From: Haloplanus ruber
GTDB taxonomy: Archaea > Halobacteriota > Halobacteria > Halobacteriales > Haloferacaceae
Direction of reading: 5' to 3'
DNA: 38,893 nucleotides
Assembly (NCBI RefSeq): GCF_024494725.1
Contig: NZ_JANHDK010000008.1
Coordinates: 1-38,893, forward strand
Below, piece by piece: positions 16,681 through 25,542 of this stretch. Both the position numbers and the translations under genes were made by a program. Below the pieces are notes generated by a model that was given only the letters and a program-made list of their open reading frames with translations, did not search any database and had not been told where the DNA came from. The first letter of the stretch is position 1. Each line of letters starts with the position of its first letter.

Positions 16681-17364
16681 ATGGATTTCTCCCAGATTGT
16701 CGGTGATGACGACCGTTACTCGGAGGACTGGCATACGAGTGATATGCCGCACGACGTGAAGAACGCGCTTTCACTGGCTTTTCTCGATGGATTTCATAAT
16801 GAGATTCACCGGTTACACGGTGAGCTGCGGGAGCAGAGGGAGGAGGCGGAAGATGATGATCTGCCGATGGAGTTCAGTTTCGGCGGTGTCGGATTGAAAA
16901 CTTACGAGATCCACAGCTTGACCGTCAGCTATTTTGAGGCAGGCGTCTCGATTCTCTGCTTCCATCATCTCCAGAATGAAACGGAGGAGGGCGCTAAGAT
17001 TGTTGAGTGGATGTTGGAGAATCGTGACCGGGCTTTGGATGAGAATAGTGAGGTGCCGTATGGAACCCAGATAATGGAGTGGCTGGACGGTAGAAGGGCT
17101 TCACTAGCGGACAAGGCCCATTTGATGGATGAGACAGGACTGCTTGGCCACGATAAGGTGAAGAGGGTGAAAACTCAGCGGCATAGTTTCCTTCATTCAC
17201 CTCTGGAGATCCTGTACATCTCCGACTGGGACGATCTGATGAACATGGCCGATCGATGTGTTACGGTGGTCGATGATATGGATGAGCGTCTGTACCAAGA
17301 TATAGATCTCCACGCTTTCTATCCGACTCTCACCGATAAAGAGCGTTCCAGCCGTACGTTCTGA
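16681..17364 (+). CDS. Uncharacterised protein with a HEPN-like R-x4-H motif
   Basis: The product is 227 residues from ATG 16681; a GTG at 16654 is the longest option. The sequence is mostly helical and acidic. Near the C-terminus, RHSFLH (about 168-173) matches the R-x4-H arrangement of HEPN ribonucleases and is followed by long helices. Whether it truly belongs to HEPN cannot be settled by eye. It opens a low-GC cluster with DUF4238 and TIGR02391-type genes. HEPN proteins act as RNases in toxin and abortive-infection systems, which would fit this defence-rich stretch. Confidence 0.5.
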   Translation: MDFSQIVGDDDRYSEDWHTSDMPHDVKNALSLAFLDGFHNEIHRLHGELREQREEAEDDDLPMEFSFGGVGLKTYEIHSLTVSYFEAGVSILCFHHLQNETEEGAKIVEWMLENRDRALDENSEVPYGTQIMEWLDGRRASLADKAHLMDETGLLGHDKVKRVKTQRHSFLHSPLEILYISDWDDLMNMADRCVTVVDDMDERLYQDIDLHAFYPTLTDKERSSRTF

Positions 17365-17368
17365 CTGC

Positions 17369-17737
17369 CTATTCTTCTTGCCGGAGCTGGATCTGGACTC
17401 GGTCAGAGATGGCAAGTCCATCTGCGCCACCGTCAACGAGTTCGAAGATTTCTCCTTCATCGGTTTCGCCAACAGGGATGGAGTTCGAGCCTTCCAGCAA
17501 GTAGGCCACTCGCTCGAATCCATCTTCAAGCAGCGGGCTCCACTTTGATTCCTCGATAATCTCCTCGACATCCTGTACTAAGACGTCTTTCTCGACGCCG
17601 CCTCGATCCCGGTGATAGAAGGCAGTGAACTCGCCTGGTTCCTCATCTAATTCGTATCCTGATTCCTGCTCTGCGATTCGTTCGTTGGCTGCGAAGGTGT
17701 ACTGGCGGAGTTCCTTTAGAGAGAGCTGTTCCGGCAT
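17369..17737 (-). CDS. Small acidic protein of unknown function
   Basis: The product is 122 residues from the ATG at 17737 (MPEQLSLKELRQY); an ATG at 17752 would add five residues. It is rich in Glu and Asp, with FTAFYHRDRGGVEKDVLV in the middle and an ALE-type C-terminus. It is convergent with the preceding HEPN-like gene (4-bp gap between stops) and divergent from the DUF4238 gene. An antitoxin or immunity role would fit that position, but nothing in the sequence proves it. Confidence 0.55.
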   Translation of the reverse strand: MPEQLSLKELRQYTFAANERIAEQESGYELDEEPGEFTAFYHRDRGGVEKDVLVQDVEEIIEESKWSPLLEDGFERVAYLLEGSNSIPVGETDEGEIFELVDGGADGLAISDRVQIQLRQEE

Positions 17738-17858
17738 TACTGTGAAGATCACTAGTACGTCGGATAACGGTAGTGGATGTCTTGTTCCCTATTTTCCCGT
17801 GGTTAAGTTGAGGTTGCGTTTATACGGATCCACTCGCAAGTTGTAGTCAGATAAGCTC

Positions 17859-18737
17859 ATGGGTCGTGAGACAAAGAGACAGCACTTCGTCCCACGATTT
17901 TACCTAAATACGTTCTCTGAAAACACAGAAGAACCATACTACCTGTACTGCTACGATCTGCCGGAGGATAGGGTGTTCGGCTCTAACACGATGGACATCG
18001 CACAGGGAGAGTACTTTTACGATCTCTCTGACGAGCAGTTTATCGAGAACAAGTTCGCAGATTTTGAAGCCGTATTCTCCCAGGCTTACGACAAATTAGT
18101 GGACAGCGCCGATGTCACCGCTCTAACACCGGAGGAAAGGCACGTTATCTCCCTTTTTCTCTCCCACCAGCACATCCGGACAAGGAAATTTCGGGAAATC
18201 GTTAAGCAGGCCTCGGAGCACACGTTGGAGATTGTTGAGGAGGATGAAGGCGAAGAAGAGGCACGGAAGGCCGTGAAAGCTGGTACGAGGGAGGAAGGTG
18301 CGAAGCAGTGGCAGGCCCAGTTGACAGCGAACGCTCTACAAGGCTTTGCAGACATTCTTTATCGGATGGACTGGTTCCTCTTCGTGAACAAGACGGAGTA
18401 CCCCTTGTGGACCTCCGATCATCCGATAGCGATCTTCAACCCGATTAATCCGGAGCCTGATCCTAAGAGGGGGATTAAACGACCAGGGTCTAAGGTCCAC
18501 GTCCCATTGAGCACGGATCTTGTTCTGGCGTTATACGATCCAGGAGAGTATTTCGTGAAGTCGAAGCGTGAAGAATTGAGGGAGAAGGAGCACGTCAATT
18601 TCCAGAACAAGCTACAGGTTGAGCACTCACATCGGCAGGTTTTCTCTCCTTTGGAGGATTTTGAGTTCGCTAGAGAGGTTATCAAGGAGAATCCAGAATA
18701 CGCTGAACGGGACTACTCAGACAGCTTTGTAGAATAG
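17859..18737 (+). CDS. DUF4238-family protein
   Basis: The product is 292 residues. The N-terminal KRQHFVPRFYLNTFS (about 6-20) is the hallmark of DUF4238. The family also shows the later SLFLSHQHIRTRKFRE and LWTSDHPIAIFN blocks, seen here at about 90-105 and 185-197. Members are widespread in bacteria and archaea and often sit in variable or defence-associated regions; the biochemical role is unknown. A TTTATA box at 17819-17824 lies about 35-40 bp before the ATG, leaving a leader of roughly 10 nt. The next gene begins within 70 bp and is probably co-transcribed. Confidence 0.82.
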   Translation: MGRETKRQHFVPRFYLNTFSENTEEPYYLYCYDLPEDRVFGSNTMDIAQGEYFYDLSDEQFIENKFADFEAVFSQAYDKLVDSADVTALTPEERHVISLFLSHQHIRTRKFREIVKQASEHTLEIVEEDEGEEEARKAVKAGTREEGAKQWQAQLTANALQGFADILYRMDWFLFVNKTEYPLWTSDHPIAIFNPINPEPDPKRGIKRPGSKVHVPLSTDLVLALYDPGEYFVKSKREELREKEHVNFQNKLQVEHSHRQVFSPLEDFEFAREVIKENPEYAERDYSDSFVE

Positions 18738-18805
18738 GGCTTGGTCGGTCGGATTTGACTTTCGAGGGAACGCCTATTACAGTCTCGTCGTACACATCTA
18801 CTAAG

Positions 18806-19702
18806 ATGCGTATCTCACGGGAGTTTACCTCGTCCCAGTATCCCTCAGAGGAGGACTTGGAGAATGATGACTGTAGTTTCCGTGTCGAGACGATCCTAAA
18901 ACTGGATAGCGACGAGAGGCTTTTTGATATCAGTACGCACGAACAGTATCCAGGGGACAGTACGTCAACTCAGTCCTTTGGTGGTTCCTTTGTCTTCTCG
19001 GACTGGTCTGACTTACAGGATGTAGCCGAACTACTGCGGCGATATATCCGAGAGCAGGATGATCAGACCAGGTCGATAACTGTCCCGTTAGATTCAGGAA
19101 CGGGATTCAATAGCCGCCTCGGACATCATATCGAGGATATTGAGGAAGCAAGATTCACAGTAGATGACTATCGGCTGGAGGTGGATGCTCAAGGGCATCG
19201 AGGAGAGATTCGTCACTACCATCGGTCTGTGGATAACACGCATCAGGAGAGGCGGAATGCGATGGATTTCCTGGATATGGTGGATGAGATCTTCGAGGAT
19301 CCAGATGAAGGACCTATTCTCCAGCTTACTCATCCCGATCTTCGTAGTGACGCCTTTCCGGAGTATGTTGACGGCCATTACCAGAGTTCTGTCCGTACAG
19401 CTTTCCGGGTGCTTGAAGAGAGAATACGTGAGGAAGGAGGATTCCCTCAGGATTCGACTGGAATGGGAATGGCTCAAGAAGCGTTTAGCACGGACGACGG
19501 CCCGCTGACATTTGCCGATGTTGAGGCAGAGAAACGTGGTTGGATGTATCTGTTTGCCGGTGGATTTGGAGCGCTACGTAATCCCCCGAGTCATAGAGAT
19601 GAGGATTCAATCGATCAGCGGCGTGCGATGCAGATCCTGCATTATGTCGATCTTCTTCTGGCGGTGCTTGAGGATGAAGCGGCTGGTCGTGACGGCTTGT
19701 AG
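18806..19702 (+). CDS. TIGR02391 (Hypoth_Ymh) family protein, HEPN-type
   Basis: The product is 298 residues from ATG 18806; a TTG at 18755 would give 315. The C-terminal 120 residues match the TIGR02391 pattern: LTHPDLRS, HYQSSVRTAFRVLEERIREE, and the signature GALRNPPSHRDED (about 266-278). RNPPSH is the R-x4-H motif of HEPN-superfamily nucleases. The N-terminal half is not assigned. In other genomes the family lies near restriction or abortive-infection genes, so an RNA-cleaving defence effector is plausible. It is downstream of the DUF4238 gene on the same strand. Confidence 0.72.
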   Translation: MRISREFTSSQYPSEEDLENDDCSFRVETILKLDSDERLFDISTHEQYPGDSTSTQSFGGSFVFSDWSDLQDVAELLRRYIREQDDQTRSITVPLDSGTGFNSRLGHHIEDIEEARFTVDDYRLEVDAQGHRGEIRHYHRSVDNTHQERRNAMDFLDMVDEIFEDPDEGPILQLTHPDLRSDAFPEYVDGHYQSSVRTAFRVLEERIREEGGFPQDSTGMGMAQEAFSTDDGPLTFADVEAEKRGWMYLFAGGFGALRNPPSHRDEDSIDQRRAMQILHYVDLLLAVLEDEAAGRDGL

Positions 19703-19753
19703 CTTGGAAATCTCGTCATCAGAATCGCTCTCCTACAACAGTAAGGGTTGAGG

Positions 19754-19763
19754 CCCCCCCCCC
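19754..19763. repeat. C10 homopolymer tract
   Basis: Ten consecutive C residues lie immediately upstream of the short ORF at 19765. Long C-tracts are slippage-prone and could be phase-variable or a sequencing error. Confidence 0.6.
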
Positions 19764-19764
19764 T

Positions 19765-19968
19765 TTGAAATTAGTCGATGAACTGGATGAGGAGATACAT
19801 CTTCAGATGGATCGGTTGGAAAGCGCTTCCAGAGAGGATGAGCCTGAGATCCGTGAAGGCTTGAAAGAGTTGTATCGGGAACGGCGCAGGGAGAAGCGTA
19901 GCTATTGGCAGGATAGGGAGGACTGGCTTGACCGGAAGATAGTATCAGTACATCACAAAGACGGTTAG
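19765..19968 (+). CDS. Short charged coiled-coil protein, possibly truncated by the ISH3-type element
   Basis: This is 67 residues from a TTG start; no ATG is available near the beginning. The sequence is helical and highly charged (LYRERRREKRSYWQDREDW). It ends VHHKDG at a TAG whose last base abuts the apparent start of the ISH3-family element, so the original C-terminus may be lost. A C10 tract directly precedes it, so the true start may lie upstream in another frame. No family is recognised. Confidence 0.4.
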   Translation: MKLVDELDEEIHLQMDRLESASREDEPEIREGLKELYRERRREKRSYWQDREDWLDRKIVSVHHKDG

Positions 19969-19992
19969 TTGAGACGTCTGCTTGCTGAAGGT

Positions 19993-21159
19993 GTGTCTAA
20001 AACCAAGCAAGCAGACAGTGTGATTCACGAGGACCAGCTTCTTAACTTTCTCGTCAACCGCCTTGACGAGGAAGTTCCGCTCTCGTTAGCTAATAACGCT
20101 GAAATTACTGCTGAGGACATCTATGAGGTCCTCGTCGGCGCTTGCGCCGACGGGACCTCTGTCTCTACGCTCTGTGCGTCGAGCCAGAATACACCCACTG
20201 CGAACACGATCCTCTACCATCTTCGGACGAAGTTCGAGCCGGAACGGCTCGAACGAGTCGCTAACACGCTCCTTCGGAAGGATATCGATGAACTGCTTCC
20301 CAAGCAGGTGGAGGTCTGCGCAGACCTCCACCTGCGACCCTACTACGGTGACGAAGCCGATACAGACGGTCTCTATCACTCGGTAGCGAAGCGTGGAACC
20401 ACCGCGTTCCACGCCTACGCCACACTCTACGCGCGTGTGACGAACAAACGCTACACGCTGGCGGTGCGCCGTCTCGAAGACGGCGACACCGCCAGCAGCG
20501 TCCTCGCTGAGTTCCTCGGTATTCTCGACGGCCTTGACACCGAGATCAAGGCCGTCTACCTTGATCGCGGATTCTACGACAGCAAGTGTCTCATGCTGCT
20601 TCAGGCGCACAACTACGCGTACGTGATCCCGATCATTCGGTGGGGGAAGACGATTCAGCAAGAGCTCTCGGAAGGGTGGAGTCGCGTCATTCAGCATGAT
20701 CTGACAGGGAAACTCGACGGTCACAGCTGGACCGTCGAGTTTCCCGTCTACATCGACTGTACGTACCTAAACGGGAAGTATGACGAGAACGGTGTGGCGC
20801 GTCACGGCTACGCCGCTGACGCGCCGTTCATCGACTCACCACGCGACGCTCGATACCACTACACCAAGCGGTTCGGTATCGAGTCGAGCTATCGATTGTT
20901 TGAACAAGCGATAGCGACAACAACCACACGAGATCCAACGGTACGGCTGCTGTACGTCGTGGTGAGTCTGCTATTACAGAACGTCTGGCGGTACCTTCAC
21001 TACGAGTATGTGGCGACGCCGCGCCGAGGCGGGCGTCGCCTCTGGTGGTGGCCGTACAAGGAGTTCGTCAATATGGTTCGACGAGCTGCGTGGACGGCCC
21101 TCGCGGTGCGTCGGGCCGTCCCCGCGAATCGGCCACCTGACGACCGATTCCACCGCTAA
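19993..21159 (+). CDS. ISH3-family transposase
   Basis: The product is 388 residues from GTG 19993, which gives the usual SKTKQADSVIHEDQLLNFL start; a TTG at 19969 is a less likely longer choice. The N-terminal helical domain (NNAEITAEDIYEVLVGACADGTS) is followed by the DDE core with AVYLDRGFYDSKCL (about 183-196) and a C-terminal KRFGIESSYRLFEQA block (about 288-302), which carries the catalytic Glu. Length and motifs fit an intact haloarchaeal ISH3-type enzyme. I could not find matching terminal inverted repeats by eye. A GTCGGCGG/CCGCCGAC hairpin follows the gene at about 21204-21226. Confidence 0.88.
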   Translation: MSKTKQADSVIHEDQLLNFLVNRLDEEVPLSLANNAEITAEDIYEVLVGACADGTSVSTLCASSQNTPTANTILYHLRTKFEPERLERVANTLLRKDIDELLPKQVEVCADLHLRPYYGDEADTDGLYHSVAKRGTTAFHAYATLYARVTNKRYTLAVRRLEDGDTASSVLAEFLGILDGLDTEIKAVYLDRGFYDSKCLMLLQAHNYAYVIPIIRWGKTIQQELSEGWSRVIQHDLTGKLDGHSWTVEFPVYIDCTYLNGKYDENGVARHGYAADAPFIDSPRDARYHYTKRFGIESSYRLFEQAIATTTTRDPTVRLLYVVVSLLLQNVWRYLHYEYVATPRRGGRRLWWWPYKEFVNMVRRAAWTALAVRRAVPANRPPDDRFHR

Positions 21160-21652
21160 CCACCGACCGAGCAAGCCAGCAAAGTGAGTGGCAACGCTGT
21201 CGCGTCGGCGGCTGACCGCCGCCGACAGCGACAGCTCTCCGTCGATCCGTCCGTAATCATCTCATCGAGACCATCAGTACAACCGCTTCGAGACAGAACT
21301 CAGGCCGCAGAAACAGCTAGCTGTGGATGCTTTGTGAGGTACTGAGTATTGAGGGAAGAGTTGGCGAAGATCGATGAGTCGGAGAAGTTCTTCTAAGGGT
21401 AACTCGCTGTCCAGATTGTTGGTTTAATATTCGCCTCCGAAAGACTTAGTAAGCGGACGTACGGGTTGCTTTTCGGCTATGCTTGGTGTCAAAGGTGTGG
21501 CCTCGGCACTCATAGGGCTCCTCACATATCGTAGTCGAGGATAGCAGAGCGTCAACTGTGGTTATGATTATTGCGCTAATTACGCCCACTCGGTGGCACG
21601 ACAAACCTGCAACGGACGTTTTTTGGTTTGGTCACGCGACATCCAATATCAT

Positions 21653-21702
21653 TTCCTTATGTAACATATAGACAACACGGGAAGCAAGAGTTACATAAGG
21701 AA
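21653..21702. repeat. Palindrome TTCCTTATGTAAC-N24-GTTACATAAGGAA (copy 1)
   Basis: Perfect 13-bp arms lie at 21653-21665 and 21690-21702. A near-identical arm pair occurs at 37747-37794. Both copies end a few bases before a start codon, so an operator for a dimeric regulator is a reasonable reading; a recombination site is the alternative. Confidence 0.6.
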
Positions 21703-21710
21703 TTACGACA

Positions 21711-21842
21711 GTGTTGAGCAGCTACTATAGCCACCCGATTTCCGCGGGTGACCTGTTTGTCTTGCTCTTTATCAATACCTCTAGAACACTCGTCACAGTC
21801 GACATTGACCGTAGCGGCTCTATTGAGATCGGCAGATATTGA
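21711..21842 (+). CDS. Possible 43-residue protein
   Basis: The GTG start at 21711 lies eight bases after the palindrome. The peptide begins MLSSYYSHPISAGDLFVLLF and has one hydrophobic patch. It is listed because its position relative to the palindrome mirrors that of the DUF6788-type gene. There is no other support. Confidence 0.22.
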   Translation: MLSSYYSHPISAGDLFVLLFINTSRTLVTVDIDRSGSIEIGRY

Positions 21843-22077
21843 TAGTTTTGAGAGGCTATGCTGAATACAGGACGCGAATCTCCTAAAGAAGTTACTTAAA
21901 AATTGAAAGACAGAATTGGTAATTTCAGTAATTTATCATATATGGTCATCAAGATTCTCACCCCCTGTACTGTCAGATCTCTATTTCAGTGACGACAGGT
22001 TTCAGAGCGATGTAGCAGCAATATCGGCTTGAATTCCGGCGATTTAGACCTTGAGAACCATTCTGTACCACCGCCTT

Positions 22078-23808
22078 TCATAAGTCAAAGAATACAATCC
22101 GGAGATGGTCCTTAAGCCTTGAATCCAATTCGTTGGTGCTGATGTAGAGGGTTATCAGTAACTGGAGTGTCTCTTCAATTGCCGTATCGTCACGAAGTAA
22201 CTCGCTCGGCAACGTGCCATGAGACCGGACAGACTCAATTTCGGCATCGGCTAGCACGCGGAGAGTCGTTGTTATTAAGGACTCATCATCAAATTCACTC
22301 CGCGCCAACTCTAGCGCCTTGTCAGGATTGTCCGCAGTAACCTTGGCTTTGATTTGCGCGAGCGTCTGTCGAAGTTCAACAGCGTCATCCGGGGCATTGA
22401 ACGATGCATAGTGATCTGCTGCATCAGCGTAATTTTCTTCTTCTTCTATGAGGCGGCCACCAGCGAGCAATAACGCTCGTTTTAGATGATAAGGAGGCGA
22501 CTCATACATCGGAAGGTCGCTGAGTCGGTCTTTGGCATTACGGGCAATATTGTGAGCGCGATCGGGGTCTTTGTTTTCCAGCGCAAGATATGCCTCTGCG
22601 ACTTCCTTCCAGAACTCGTGGCGTGCCCGTGAAAGTTCAATAGCATCCAGGCCGGCCTCTCGCTGTTGTGATTCAGCAATAAGTAGAACAATAGCGTTGT
22701 CGTGAAGATCTCGCTTTGCTCCCCAGGTATCGGTTGCATTGGCAGCGTGACGGAACGCTTTACTCACGTACTTGATATTGCGTTCACTATGCCATTCTTC
22801 AATTACATCAGCGGCCTGAATATATTCTTCAGCTGCCTTCGCAAAATTCGATGAGATATCCTTCTCAGGTTCTTGTTCGCTGTGCCACGAGAATCCACTG
22901 TTTTCCTGCGCTCGCAGCAGGTGGTTGTATCCACGGATATAGGACTCCCGTTCTTTCTCCCAATCGTGGTCGATCTCTTGAAGTATATCGAGTTGTCGCC
23001 TACCGAGTCCTAATTCAGCAGCTGAAGGTTCCTCACGGTTCCGGTGCCGATATCGCTCGGCGACATCCCGGCTGCGGGCATAGAGGTACTCAAACAGTGC
23101 GTCAAGCGTACCGTCTTGGTGTAGTGCAGCCTCGTGATAATCGAATCGTTCCGAATTATCATACTCCTTCTGTTGTGCAGTCGCACGGAGTTCTTCGCCA
23201 GACAGTTCTTCGCCAGGAAGTGGGTTCGGCACCTGGTCAAGATACGCATCAAACGCTAGACTTCGTTGGTCGGCTGTCGTGGTATTCTGGATTTTCTCGA
23301 CAAGTCGTGCTCGGGCTACCAACTCGACAACCTCCCGATCCACATCAGTAGTATCTGCGAGGAACGTATTGAGGAGCGAATACGCATGCCCTCGATGGGC
23401 GTCATCGTAGTATATTTCTTCAAGAGTGGTCTTGACAACGCGGTTAAGAGAGAGGGCAGAGTCGTCCATACCAAGGTCTTGGTAAGCAGTGACCCGTTGC
23501 TGAGCATCCGCAAGTGTGTGGATTCGATAGACTTTCCCGGATTTGCTGTCCCCCAACAGCATGTTCTTAATGCTACGAGCAGTGTTTCGATTAAGCTGAT
23601 AATAGACATACTCAGTCGGCCCCCGGTTGATGAAAATCTGATGATATTCAATGAGTGCCACAAAACTGTCATCGATACTCGGGACCTTTCGGGCAGTCTT
23701 TTCATAGAACTGAACGCTGTCTTCATAATCTTCAGCGAGTTCTTCAAACCGCTCTGGAGCCTCCAGTAGCATTTTAGCCCGGTCGGCATGCGAAGCGTCG
23801 GTTGGCAT
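22078..23808 (-). CDS. Large alpha-helical repeat protein, unknown function
   Basis: The product is 576 residues, almost entirely helical, with TPR-like helix pairs, for example FAKAAEEYIQAADVIEEWHSERN (about 317-340), RHEFWKEVAEAYLALENKDPDRAHNIARNAKDRL (about 396-430) and EEENYADAADHYASF (about 455-470). No catalytic motif is seen. Such repeat proteins usually act as scaffolds or sensors. It is divergent from the EVE-like/Mrr nuclease, with about 400 bp between starts. A perfect hairpin CCCAAGTC/GACTTGGG (23853-23873) lies about 50 bp upstream of its start. Confidence 0.65.
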   Translation of the reverse strand: MPTDASHADRAKMLLEAPERFEELAEDYEDSVQFYEKTARKVPSIDDSFVALIEYHQIFINRGPTEYVYYQLNRNTARSIKNMLLGDSKSGKVYRIHTLADAQQRVTAYQDLGMDDSALSLNRVVKTTLEEIYYDDAHRGHAYSLLNTFLADTTDVDREVVELVARARLVEKIQNTTTADQRSLAFDAYLDQVPNPLPGEELSGEELRATAQQKEYDNSERFDYHEAALHQDGTLDALFEYLYARSRDVAERYRHRNREEPSAAELGLGRRQLDILQEIDHDWEKERESYIRGYNHLLRAQENSGFSWHSEQEPEKDISSNFAKAAEEYIQAADVIEEWHSERNIKYVSKAFRHAANATDTWGAKRDLHDNAIVLLIAESQQREAGLDAIELSRARHEFWKEVAEAYLALENKDPDRAHNIARNAKDRLSDLPMYESPPYHLKRALLLAGGRLIEEEENYADAADHYASFNAPDDAVELRQTLAQIKAKVTADNPDKALELARSEFDDESLITTTLRVLADAEIESVRSHGTLPSELLRDDTAIEETLQLLITLYISTNELDSRLKDHLRIVFFDL

Positions 23809-23852
23809 ACCTGTCTATTTTGGTCGCTTCCACTTTGAAACCACACCACTCA

Positions 23853-23873
23853 CCCAAGTCGTGTGGACTTGGG
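23853..23873. repeat. Perfect 8-bp hairpin upstream of the helical-repeat gene
   Basis: CCCAAGTC-GTGTG-GACTTGGG. It could be an operator or an RNA leader hairpin. The rest of the 23809-24213 gap shows no gene. It does contain AGGATTTCAACAGA (24146-24159), a lone copy of the terminal sequence of elements 1 and 2. Confidence 0.45.
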
Positions 23874-24213
23874 GATGGAACAAGGCGCTGTCTTCCGGTT
23901 TCTATCACACAGTAGTTTCGATCTTCGGTCACACTCAAACAACCGAACCGTCAGATCTCGGTAGTCGTTTCTGACCTCCTGAAGTGCCGGAGTTAAGGGT
24001 GTAAAACGCCAGTAAAGGGACTGACCAGAATCTACGCTAGCAACGAATTCAGCCTAACTTAACGCGACCCTCTAAACAGATAGTGCTTACCTTGACCTGT
24101 TGTACTCACCCTCTGTATCTCGCACGCCGATCCTATCAGTTCCTAAGGATTTCAACAGAATCAGTGAAATTGTAGCCAATTATTTGCTTCCCACTAGTGA
24201 TTTCCACTCAAGC

Positions 24214-25542
24214 ATGACCGGAATCGTGATCCTCCCAGCTGGTCGCGACGACGCGTTTGAGGACTACAAACAGTTCATCCGAGATGGGCACCCAATTACG
24301 GATATTGAGTCCTACCTCAATGACGACGACCTCGAACTGTTTCGGACGACATCTGACAACGATCTCGTCCACGTCTGGGGTACTTCAGTAGACGGGACGT
24401 GGCGGAACGTCGAGCGAAACGACATCGCGCTCGTCTACCACGATGGCGCGTTCGTCGCGAGGGGACAAGTCCTCCAACTCCGACATGACCCCGACCTTGC
24501 GGAGTATCTCTGGAGAGAGAACGTTGAACACGGTCGCTGGAACGACGAAAGCCCGTGGGAGTACATGACCTTCCTCACCGATGTTGAGGAAGTCGACGTC
24601 GACATTGAGGAATTCAACGAGCTCGTTGGCTATGACGAGACCTACCGCCCGCAGGGATTCACACGAGTCGCAGACAAGCGCCTCAACCAACTCTCTGGCG
24701 AGGAATCAGTCGAAACTGCCATTGCCGACCTCACCGATGCCGGCGAGCGTGTTCACCCGGTCGACGACGAAGACGACGGACCCACTCCCGACCTCGCCGA
24801 TCAACTCCGGGCGGCCAGCACAGATGGGAACGCTCACGAGGAGTTCGAGAAACTCGTTGCGAAGGCCTTCTCCCGGCTGGGCTGTGCCGCTGACTGGATC
24901 GAAGGAGGGGGTGACACCGACGTGGAGATCCGATCCCCCGAACACGTCGTTGTCGAAGTGAAGGCCCGAGGGAACGGGCGAGTCAACTCGCTAGAGGTCA
25001 CAAACGTGGACAAGCATCGACGCCAGCGTGGAGCCGATCACGCCATCGTAGTCGCCCCAAGCTTCGCTCCAAAGGTGATCGATAATGCCGAGACGACCGA
25101 ATTGACAACCATCGCCGTCGACGACCTCGTCGAGCTCCTCGATCGTCGGGACGAGTATGCCGTCCCACCCGAGGAGATATTGGCCCTCTTGACACGTTCG
25201 GGAGCCTTCCAAGACGACAGACTCGACCTCCTCGATGAGTACATCCAAGACCGCATCGATGCTGGAGAGACCTTGCTTGCGGTCATTCGAGCTCTCGAGC
25301 GTGCCGACGGAGCCGTAGAGACAGCGGAGGACGTCCGGTGGATCGTCGTGGGCATGGAGGACTCGAACGATATCCCAACCACCGAAGAGGTTCGATCCGC
25401 CCTCCAACTTCTTGCGCATCCCAGCGTAGGTGCCGTCGAGCAGGATGAAGAAGGGTATCGGGTGACGACTGACTACGATAATGGGATCCAATTGGTTCGA
25501 TCCCTCGCAGATGTTGTTCAACCACCGGGAGGAGAAGAATAG
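24214..25542 (+). CDS. EVE-like domain fused to Mrr-type restriction endonuclease
   Basis: The product is 442 residues from ATG 24214; a longer TTG-started frame from 24100 is unlikely. Residues about 1-160 resemble EVE/PUA-like modified-base readers (VHVWGT, NDIALVYHDG, GQVLQL, WEYMTFL). Residues about 210-320 carry the Mrr fold: EEFEKLVAKAFSRLG, GGGDTDVEI (catalytic Asp), VVVEVKAR (E-x-K) and a RGADHAIVVAPSF strand. The C-terminal 110 residues are unassigned. A reader plus Mrr nuclease is the arrangement of modification-dependent (type IV-like) restriction enzymes that cut modified foreign DNA. How it avoids DNA modified by the nearby methyltransferase is an interesting compatibility question. 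Confidence 0.82.
   Translation: MTGIVILPAGRDDAFEDYKQFIRDGHPITDIESYLNDDDLELFRTTSDNDLVHVWGTSVDGTWRNVERNDIALVYHDGAFVARGQVLQLRHDPDLAEYLWRENVEHGRWNDESPWEYMTFLTDVEEVDVDIEEFNELVGYDETYRPQGFTRVADKRLNQLSGEESVETAIADLTDAGERVHPVDDEDDGPTPDLADQLRAASTDGNAHEEFEKLVAKAFSRLGCAADWIEGGGDTDVEIRSPEHVVVEVKARGNGRVNSLEVTNVDKHRRQRGADHAIVVAPSFAPKVIDNAETTELTTIAVDDLVELLDRRDEYAVPPEEILALLTRSGAFQDDRLDLLDEYIQDRIDAGETLLAVIRALERADGAVETAEDVRWIVVGMEDSNDIPTTEEVRSALQLLAHPSVGAVEQDEEGYRVTTDYDNGIQLVRSLADVVQPPGGEE

Larger units (their letters stand above)
21160..22077. other. Gene-poor region between ISH3-type transposase and helical-repeat gene
   Basis: The first 200 bp probably belong to the ISH3-type element. Beyond that the only notable items are the CCTTATGTAAC palindrome (21653-21702) with a 43-codon ORF just after it, and A/T-rich sequence at 21890-21960. 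Nothing else coding is convincing. Confidence 0.5.

Noticed and set aside
17369-18737. Classical toxin-antitoxin pair
   Set aside because: The 122-residue gene is divergent from its neighbour rather than in an operon, and shows no antitoxin DNA-binding motif.
20086-20724. Long minus-strand ORF opposite the ISH3-family transposase
   Set aside because: It is the mirror of a well-conserved transposase frame, a usual artefact of high-GC coding sequence.
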